A stretch of DNA of 11,616 nucleotides from the NCBI GenBank assembly GCA_028691385.1, contig JAQUZL010000056.1, positions 1 through 11,616 of the forward strand, given 5' to 3'. This document shows, piece after piece, positions 5,446 through 11,616 of the stretch. Numbering within the stretch: the stretch's first letter is position 1; each line of letters starts with the position of its first letter. Source of the DNA: Oscillospiraceae bacterium. GTDB taxonomy: Bacteria; Bacillota; Clostridia; Oscillospirales; Oscillospiraceae. The translations under genes were made by a program, and so were the position numbers. Under the pieces are notes generated by a model that saw only the letters and a program-made list of their open reading frames with translations, made no database searches and had not been told where the DNA came from.

Positions 5446-7315
5446 TGTGCTGCCTCCCCTCCAGATAGACCATCAGCACAGCGAGGTCTGCCGGGCTGAC
5501 GCCGGAAATGCGCCCGGCCTGCCCGATGGACACCGGGCGAATCTCCGAGAGCTTCTGCCGCGCCTCGATGCGCAGCCCCGTAATGGTCTCATAGTCCACG
5601 TCCGGCGGCAGCAGTCTGCTTTCCGCCTTGTGGAACTCGGCCACCTGTTTTTCCTCCCGGCGCAGATAGCCCTCGTATTTCAGGTGAATTTCCACCGATT
5701 CCTGCACGGCGGCGGGAAGTGCCGGCCGCGCCGGGTCAAACGGCGCGAGCATTGCATAGCCCACCCGCGGCCGCCGCACAAGGTCGGAAAGGCGCGCGCT
5801 GCCGGAAACCGGCTCTGCGCCTACCGCCGCGAGCGCGGCATTCAGTGCGGGCGACTCCGCCACGCCGCTTTTTTCCAGACGGCGGATTTCCCGCCGCACC
5901 TGCTCATATTTTTCTTCCACCGCCGCAAGCTGCGCCCCGTCCACAAGCCCCACCCGGTGTCCGATGGCGGCAAGGCGCTCGTCGGCGTTATCCTGCCGCA
6001 GCAGCAGCCGGTATTCCGTGCGCGAGGTCATCATGCGGTAGGGTTCGTCCGTGCCCTTGGTCACAAGGTCGTCGATCAGCGTGCCGATGTATGCGTCGGA
6101 GCGGCGCAGAATCATCGGCTGCTCGCCTTTTTGCCGCAGCGCGGCGTTGACCCCCGCCACCAGCCCCTGCGCGGCGGCCTCCTCATAGCCGGAGGTGCCG
6201 TTGAACTGCCCCGCGCCATAAAGCCCCGCGACCTTTTTGCATTCCAGCGTGGGCAAAAGCTCGGTGGGGTCGATGCAGTCATATTCGATGGCGTAGCCGG
6301 GGCGCATCATCTCGGCGTGCTCCAAGCCGCAGATGCTGTGCAGCATTTCCACCTGCACATCCTCGGGCAGGCTGGAGGAAAGCCCCTGAATGTACCACTC
6401 GTCCGTTTCCAGGCCGCACGGCTCTAAAAACAGCTGATGGCGCGGTTTATCGGCAAAACGGACGATTTTGGTTTCGATGGACGGACAGTAGCGCGGGCCG
6501 GTGGATTGGATGGCGCCGTTATAGAGCGGCGAGCGCGCCAGATTCTCGCGAATGATCTCGTGGGTGCGCGCGTTGGTATAGGTGAGGTAGCACATGGCGC
6601 GATTTTCCGGCGCCTTCGCCGTGGAAAAGCTAAACGGCGTCGGCGTTTCGTCGCCGGGCTGCCGCTCCATTTTGGAAAAATCCACGCTGCGGGCGTTCAC
6701 CCGCATCGGCGTACCGGTTTTGAACCGGCGCATCCGCAGCCCCAGCCCCTGCAGGCATTCGGTCAGCCCGATGGCGGCGTGCATCCCGTCCGGGCCGGAG
6801 GAATAAGCCACATCGCCGGTGATGACGCGGCTGTCCAGATACGTGCCGGAAGCGATGATGGCCGCCTTCACCGGGTGGCGCGCGCCAAGCTGCGTGACCA
6901 CGGCGCACACCGCGCCATCCCGGGTTTCAATGGCCGTGACGGTGGCCTGCTTCAAATCCAAATTTTCCTGCCGCTCACACACGCGCTTCATGTCCTGCTG
7001 ATATTTGCGGCGGTCTGCCTGGGCGCGAAGCGAGTGCACCGCCGGCCCTTTGCCAAGCCCCAGCATCCGATACTGGATGCAGCAGCGGTCGGCCGCCTTA
7101 CCCATCTCGCCGCCCAGCGCGTCCAGCTCCCGCACCAGCTGCCCCTTCCCGGTGCCGCCGATGGCCGGATTGCAGGGCATATTGCCCACCGCGTCGAGAT
7201 TTATGGTAAAAATGACCGTTTTGCGTCCCATCCGGGCGCAGGCAAGCGCCGCTTCGATGCCGGCATGGCCTGCGCCGATGACGGCAACGTCATAGCTTTG
7301 GGCTGCATATGTCAT
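5435..7315 (-). CDS. mnmG: tRNA uridine-5-carboxymethylaminomethyl(34) synthesis enzyme MnmG (GidA)
   Basis: With MnmE, this FAD enzyme modifies the wobble uridine (U34) of several tRNAs, using methylene-tetrahydrofolate and glycine or ammonium. The 626-residue product has normal length. It opens with the dinucleotide-binding VAVIGAGHAG (Gly14, Gly16, Gly19) and carries both active cysteines: Cys48 in NMPCNPAIGG and Cys277 in the family signature GPRYCPSIETKIVRF. The second signature, GQFNGTSGYEEAAAQG, is at about 369-384, and a C-terminal helical domain for MnmE and tRNA binding follows. The start at 7315 has AAGGAGG 6 nt upstream. It lies 59 bp after gyrA with a strong hairpin in the gap, and overlaps tatD by 11 bp. 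In many Firmicutes mnmG follows mnmE near the origin; here it follows gyrA. Confidence 0.97.
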
Positions 7316-7342
7316 AAAATTCCTCCTTGTTTTGCGCTGAAA

Positions 7343-7367
7343 CCCCCACCGGCTGCGCCGGTGGGGG
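7343..7367. repeat. 11-bp-stem hairpin between gyrA and mnmG
   Basis: CCCCCACCGGC, loop TGC, and its complement form a very stable stem beginning 7 bp after the gyrA stop. On the transcribed minus strand it is followed by TTTCAGCG, too few T residues for full termination, so it may be an attenuator, a processing site or an mRNA stabiliser that sets a different level for mnmG-tatD. Confidence 0.6.
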
Positions 7368-7374
7368 AATGATT

Positions 7375-9945
7375 TTATTCGCCGTCCGGCGCTTCGTCAG
7401 CGGGCTGCTCGATCTGGGGCAGTTCGCCGGCTTCTTCGCTTACTTCCTCGCCGTCTTCCTCGTCATCCTCATGGGCAAGGCGCTCCACGCCGATGACCTG
7501 ATTGCCGCTTTCCACGCGCATGACGATGACGCCGCGCGCGGTGCGGGAATAGACGTTGATGTCGGACGCCTGCATCCGAATGATGACGCCGCCGGACTCG
7601 ATGAGCAGCACGTCGTCCTCGTCGGACACGATGCGAACGCCGGCGACAAGACCCGTCTTATCGCTGAGCAGATACCCGCGCATGCCCGAGCCGCCGCGGC
7701 TCTGCGCCACGCCGGTTTCGCCGCGCATGAATTCTTCCACAGCGGTGCGCTTGCCATAGCCGTTTTCGGTGACGATGAGAAGCTGCTTGCCCTGTTCATA
7801 CAGCTCCGCGCCCACCACATAGTCCGCGCCCTTAAGACGAATGCCGCGCACGCCCGCCGCATCACGACCCATGGGTCTGGCGTCGGTTTCCTCAAAGCAG
7901 ATGGCCTGCCCGTTGCGGGTGACGATCATCACGCGGTCGTGGCCGTTGGTCTTGAGCACGCCGATCAGCTCGTCGCCCTCGTCGAGGGTCAGCGCGCGGA
8001 TGCCGGTGGTGCGCCGGGTGTTCAGATCCGGCAGATGCAGCCGCTTCACCGTGCCAAGCTTTGTGACCATCATCAAATACTCGCCCTCGGTGAAGTCGGG
8101 AATCATGACCATGGCGGTCACGCTCTCGCCCGGCTCCAGCGGCAGCACGTTCACAATGGCCGTGCCGCGCGCGGTGCGCGTCGCCTCGGGAATCTGATAG
8201 CCCTTGCAGCGATGCACGCGGCCGGTATTGGTGAAGAACAGCAGCGTGTCATGGCTCGAGGCCACAAACAGATTCTTCACATAGTCCTCCTGCTTGAGGT
8301 TCTGGGCGTTGATGCCGCGGCCGCCGCGCTTCTGCGTATGATAGACGTCCGCGCCCATGCGCTTGACATAGCCGGTGCCGGACAGGGTGAACACGCAGTT
8401 TTTCTCCTCGATGAGATCTTCAATGTCCAGCTCGTTCTCCACGTCCTGAATCTCGGTGCTGCGCGCGTCGCCGTATTTGTCGCGAATGGCGATCAGCTCG
8501 TCCTTGAGCACCTGACGAATCATGGTGTCCGAAGCAAGCAGCTCCTGATAGTAATGGATGCGCTTTTCCAGCTCCGCGTACTCTGTTTCCAGTTTTTCGC
8601 GGTTCAGACCCTGCAAAGACAGCAGGCGCATATCCAAAATAGCCTGCGATTGCACCTCGTCGAGGTGGAATCGCGCCATCAGGTTCTCTTTTGCGTTGTC
8701 ATAGCTCTCGCGGATGGTCTTGATGACCGCGTCGATATTGTCCTGCGCGATAATCAGGCCTTCCAAAATATGGGCGCGATCCTCCGCCTTGCGCAGATCA
8801 TACTGGGTGCGCCGGACAATCAGTTCCTCCTGAAACGCCAGATATTCGTCCAGAATGTGCCGCAAAGACAAAATGCGCGGCTGGGACTGATTGTTCACCA
8901 GCGCCAGCATATTGATGGAGAAGGAGCTTTGCATGGCCGTCTGGGTGAACAGATGGTTCAGCACCAGCTGCGGGTTTGCATCGTGCTTGAGCTCGATGAC
9001 GATGCGCATACCCTGCCGGTCGGACTCGTCGCGCAGGTCGGAAATGCCCTCCAGGCGCTTTTCCTTGACCTGATCGGCGATGGCGGCGATGAGCATCCGC
9101 TTGTTCACCTGATAGGGCAGCTCCGTGACTATGATGCGCGTGCGGCTGTGATTGGGGCCGTATTCCTCAAACTCGGTGCGGGAGCGGACGGTGATCTTGC
9201 CGCGGCCGGTGGCATAGGCCTGCCGGATGCCGCTGCGACCCATAATGATGCCCTTGGTGGGGAAATCCGGGCCGGTGACATACTGCATCAAATCCGACAG
9301 CGTGGCCTCGGGATCATCCAGCACGCACACGGCGGCGTCGATCACCTCGCGCAGGTTGTGGGGCGGAATGTTGGTGGCCATGCCCACGGCGATGCCGCTT
9401 GAGCCGTTCACCAGCAGGTTCGGGAAGCGGCTTGGCAGCACGCGCGGCTCTTTGCGGGTTTCATCAAAGTTGGGGTCCCAGTCCACAGTGTCCTTTTCGA
9501 TTTCGCGAAGCATCTCGTCGGACATTCTGGACATTCTGGCCTCGGTGTAACGATAGGCTGCGGGGGGATCGCCATCGACAGAGCCGAAGTTGCCGTGGCC
9601 GTCGATGAGCGGATAGCGCATGGAGAAGTCCTGCGCCAGACGAACCAGCGCGTCATAGACCGATGCGTCGCCGTGGGGATGGTATCGACCCAGCACGTCG
9701 CCGACGGCCGTGGCGCACTTGCGGTACGGCCGGTCGTGGGTCAGATTGTCCTCATACATGGCATAGAGGATGCGCCGATGTACCGGCTTTAGACCATCGC
9801 GCACGTCCGGCAGCGCGCGGCCGACGATGACCGACATCGCATAGTCGATGTAGCTGGTTTTCATCTCCTGCACCAGCTCGGACTGGACAATGGTCTGTTC
9901 CGGGAATTGGATTTCCTCCGGTTTATAGTCTTTATTTTTGCTCAT
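7375..9945 (-). CDS. gyrA: DNA gyrase subunit A
   Basis: GyrA is the DNA-cutting and wrapping subunit of the type IIA topoisomerase that introduces negative supercoils with GyrB. The 856-residue protein has the winged-helix breakage domain with catalytic Tyr133 (preceded by Arg132, in AYRYTEARM), a coiled-coil arm, and a C-terminal beta-pinwheel domain. The pinwheel carries a GyrA box, QKRGGRG (538-544), which marks gyrase rather than topoisomerase IV. Its last 36 or so residues are strongly acidic. The quinolone region reads HPHGDASVYDAL: Ala94 takes the place of E. coli Ser83, while Asp98 matches Asp87. The start at 9945 has AAAGGG 7 nt upstream. It lies in a probable operon, 61 bp after a prsW-like gene and 59 bp before mnmG. 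Confidence 0.98.
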   Translation of the reverse strand: MSKNKDYKPEEIQFPEQTIVQSELVQEMKTSYIDYAMSVIVGRALPDVRDGLKPVHRRILYAMYEDNLTHDRPYRKCATAVGDVLGRYHPHGDASVYDALVRLAQDFSMRYPLIDGHGNFGSVDGDPPAAYRYTEARMSRMSDEMLREIEKDTVDWDPNFDETRKEPRVLPSRFPNLLVNGSSGIAVGMATNIPPHNLREVIDAAVCVLDDPEATLSDLMQYVTGPDFPTKGIIMGRSGIRQAYATGRGKITVRSRTEFEEYGPNHSRTRIIVTELPYQVNKRMLIAAIADQVKEKRLEGISDLRDESDRQGMRIVIELKHDANPQLVLNHLFTQTAMQSSFSINMLALVNNQSQPRILSLRHILDEYLAFQEELIVRRTQYDLRKAEDRAHILEGLIIAQDNIDAVIKTIRESYDNAKENLMARFHLDEVQSQAILDMRLLSLQGLNREKLETEYAELEKRIHYYQELLASDTMIRQVLKDELIAIRDKYGDARSTEIQDVENELDIEDLIEEKNCVFTLSGTGYVKRMGADVYHTQKRGGRGINAQNLKQEDYVKNLFVASSHDTLLFFTNTGRVHRCKGYQIPEATRTARGTAIVNVLPLEPGESVTAMVMIPDFTEGEYLMMVTKLGTVKRLHLPDLNTRRTTGIRALTLDEGDELIGVLKTNGHDRVMIVTRNGQAICFEETDARPMGRDAAGVRGIRLKGADYVVGAELYEQGKQLLIVTENGYGKRTAVEEFMRGETGVAQSRGGSGMRGYLLSDKTGLVAGVRIVSDEDDVLLIESGGVIIRMQASDINVYSRTARGVIVMRVESGNQVIGVERLAHEDDEEDGEEVSEEAGELPQIEQPADEAPDGE

Positions 9946-9974
9946 TGTTTCACCCTTTTTCAGGTTTATTGAAA

Positions 9975-9992
9975 GAGCCGACTGCGCGGCTC
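9975..9992. repeat. short hairpin between prsW and gyrA
   Basis: GAGCCG (9975-9980), six bases, CGGCTC (9987-9992). On the minus strand it is followed by TTTCAATAAA, a weak T-tract, so it might give partial termination ahead of gyrA. The 61-bp gap shows no clear gyrA promoter. Confidence 0.4.
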
Positions 9993-10006
9993 CGGGAAAT
10001 TACGCG

Positions 10007-10720
10007 TTAATGGGAATAGCTGTAAAGCGGCACGTCGTCGCGCGAGGCGCGCTTTAGTTTGCGCCAGCCCAGAATGGCGATGACGGCGAAATACACGTAA
10101 AATGCGCCGCCGAAGCCCACCAGCACGAAGTCATACAATCCGTGCACCGTTGCCGACACGAGATATGCGCGTCTGCGCGCGCGTCTTGCCTCGCCTGCCC
10201 AGCCCTGCAGCTCCAAAAGCTTGGCTCTTCCATAACCCACGCCCATGAAAATGCCGAAGATGGTGTGGCCGGGAATGGCAAAGATTGCGCGGCTGATGGC
10301 CGCGCCAAGGCCGGAGGACATGACATAGAGCACGTTTTCCACCGACGCAAAGCCCAGCGACACAAACACCGCATAGACCACCGCGTCGAAGGTAAAATCG
10401 AACTCGGGGTGATACCAGGTAGCTTTTTTCAGCACTTGGTACTTGACGCCCTCCTCGATGAAGCCCGGCAGGCAGAAATAGGCCAGAAACAGATAGGCGT
10501 AGTAGCCCCAGCTGCCAAGGGAGATGACGCCCTGAAACAGCCGCTCCAAAATGAGAATGGGAAACATGGCGACCACGCCCCGGACGTACAATCCCATCAG
10601 CATGGAGGTCGGTTCGTGCTCGGCCTTGTCAAAGTGGTTGACCAGCAGCAGCATGGCAATGGGCGGGATGAGCGCCGCCGCAAGTAAAATATGAAAGTAT
10701 TTTGAGATGGCAAAGAGCAT
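10007..10720 (-). CDS. PrsW-like intramembrane protease
   Basis: This 237-residue protein has about seven hydrophobic segments. It shows the pattern of the PrsW family, glutamate-type intramembrane proteases related to CPBP/CAAX proteases: the EExxK motif (Glu89, Glu90, Lys93 in GFIEEGVKY), a Glu in SLGFASVEN (Glu128), His152 in IPGHTIFGIFMGVGYG and His193 in ATVHGLYDF. In Bacillus subtilis PrsW makes the first cut in the anti-sigma factor RsiW; the substrate here is unknown and no sigma/anti-sigma pair is visible. The start at 10720 has TGAGG 7 nt upstream, overlapping the gyrB stop, and lies 9 bp after gyrB. It therefore depends on the gyrB transcript, an unexpected position between the gyrase genes. 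The active residues look intact, but the family call is by motif only. Confidence 0.85.
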   Translation of the reverse strand: MLFAISKYFHILLAAALIPPIAMLLLVNHFDKAEHEPTSMLMGLYVRGVVAMFPILILERLFQGVISLGSWGYYAYLFLAYFCLPGFIEEGVKYQVLKKATWYHPEFDFTFDAVVYAVFVSLGFASVENVLYVMSSGLGAAISRAIFAIPGHTIFGIFMGVGYGRAKLLELQGWAGEARRARRRAYLVSATVHGLYDFVLVGFGGAFYVYFAVIAILGWRKLKRASRDDVPLYSYSH

Positions 10721-10729
10721 GGCTTTGCC

Positions 10730-11616
10730 TCAAATATCCAGATTGACCACGTATTTGGCGTTTTGCTCGATGAATTCCTTGCGCGGCTCGACCTTTTCGC
10801 CCATCAGGATGGTGAAAATCTCGTCGGCCTTCTGCGCGTCGGCCATGGTGATGCGGCGCAGGGTGCGCGTTTCGGGATCCATGGTGGTTTCCCACAGCTC
10901 CTTGGGGTTCATTTCGCCAAGGCCCTTGTAACGGGAAATATCCACCTTGCCCTTGCCGTCCTCCCCGCGCAGCGCGGCGGAGATCTGGTCGCGCTCGTCG
11001 TCGGAATAGGCCACGCGGCTGGTTTTGCCGCGGGAGAGCTTATAAAGCGGCGGCACGGCGGAATAGACATACCCGTGCTCGATGAGCGGGCGCATAAACC
11101 GGAAAAAGAATGTGAGCAGCAGCGTGCGGATATGGCTGCCGTCCACATCGGCATCGGCCATGATGATGATTTTGTGATAGCGCAGCTTGACCGGGTCAAA
11201 TTCCTCGCCAAGGCCTGCGCCCAGCGCCACAATCACGGGATTCAGCTTATCGTTGCCGTAGATTTTATCGGCTCTGGCCTTTTCCACGTTGAGCATTTTG
11301 CCCCAAAGCGGCAAAATCGCCTGAAATCTGGAATCGCGTCCCTGGGTGGCGGAGCCGCCTGCAGAGTCGCCCTCCACGATGTAGAGTTCGGTGAGCGCGG
11401 GGTCGCGGTCGTTGCAGTCGCGCAGCTTGTCGGGCATCTGCCCGGACTCCAGACCCGTCTTGCGGCGAATATTCTCGCGCGCCTTGCGCGCAGCCTCCCG
11501 CGCGCGGTTGGCCATCATGGCCTTTTCCAGAATGATCTTGGCGATGGCCGGGTTTTCCTCGAAAAACTCGTCAAGGCCGCTGGTCACCACGGAGTTGACC
11601 AGTGTGCGCATGGCGC
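10730..11616 (-). CDS. gyrB: DNA gyrase subunit B, C-terminal part
   Basis: The gene enters from the right edge, so the N-terminal ATPase domain is outside the window; about 295 codons are seen. GyrB hydrolyses ATP and holds the TOPRIM metal site that works with the GyrA tyrosine. The TOPRIM motif VEGDSAGGSA gives the catalytic Glu, and MADADVDGSHIRTL gives the metal-binding Asp triad. It is followed by the YKGLGEMNPKELWETTMDP signature and the usual C-terminus KYVVNLDI. The roughly 165-residue insertion of Gram-negative GyrB is absent, as in Gram-positive bacteria. An ATG at 11611 is internal, not the start: the frame stays open to the window edge and the sequence there is mid-protein. prsW begins 9 bp after its stop. 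Confidence 0.97.
   Translation of the reverse strand, partial: AMRTLVNSVVTSGLDEFFEENPAIAKIILEKAMMANRAREAARKARENIRRKTGLESGQMPDKLRDCNDRDPALTELYIVEGDSAGGSATQGRDSRFQAILPLWGKMLNVEKARADKIYGNDKLNPVIVALGAGLGEEFDPVKLRYHKIIIMADADVDGSHIRTLLLTFFFRFMRPLIEHGYVYSAVPPLYKLSRGKTSRVAYSDDERDQISAALRGEDGKGKVDISRYKGLGEMNPKELWETTMDPETRTLRRITMADAQKADEIFTILMGEKVEPRKEFIEQNAKYVVNLDI

Noticed and set aside
7327..9402. Plus-strand open frame of 691 codons opposite gyrA
   Set aside because: Antisense shadow of gyrA, His/Ala/Asp-rich, no recognisable domain. The frames at 4672-5499, 5432-6427 and 6437-7372 were rejected for the same reason.

Overview
The window looks like a chromosomal segment from a fairly GC-rich member of the Clostridia, perhaps an Oscillospiraceae/Ruminococcaceae-like gut Firmicute. 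This rests on Gram-positive-type gyrase subunits, strong AGGAGG-like ribosome binding sites, sigma-A-type promoters, a perfect CIRCE element and a clostridial-style gene set. The species assignment is inference. No phage, transposase, CRISPR array, rRNA or tRNA gene was seen.

Left part (1-1055): the first 54 codons of a DAHP synthase (minus strand) and an hsp20 small heat-shock gene (plus strand) diverge from a 209-bp AT-rich region. That region holds a strong promoter for the synthase gene with a 12-bp palindrome just downstream, and a perfect CIRCE operator (TTAGCACTC-N9-GAGTGCTAA) facing hsp20, so hsp20 is probably under HrcA heat-shock control. Behind hsp20 lies a 270-bp non-coding stretch of consecutive hairpins, bracketed by two palindromes with the same 12-bp stem. 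The last of these is a good terminator.

Middle part (1056-4677): mntP (manganese exporter) and cls (cardiolipin synthase) form a minus-strand pair. Diverging from them is a plus-strand pair: a DUF554 membrane protein and a 100-residue membrane protein of unknown function. The two promoters lie back to back and share an 8-bp-arm inverted repeat. The plus-strand pair ends at a strong bidirectional terminator, followed by an AT-rich convergent intergenic region with three near-consensus DnaA boxes.

Right part (4678-11616): a tightly packed minus-strand run in the order gyrB (C-terminal part) - prsW-like protease - gyrA - mnmG - tatD. gyrB/gyrA with mnmG suggests proximity to the replication origin, which would lie off the right end, probably with dnaA-dnaN-recF. 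An intramembrane protease gene sits between the two gyrase genes. GyrA has Ala at the position of the main quinolone-binding Ser. Overall this is mostly housekeeping DNA; the points of interest are regulatory and intergenic.
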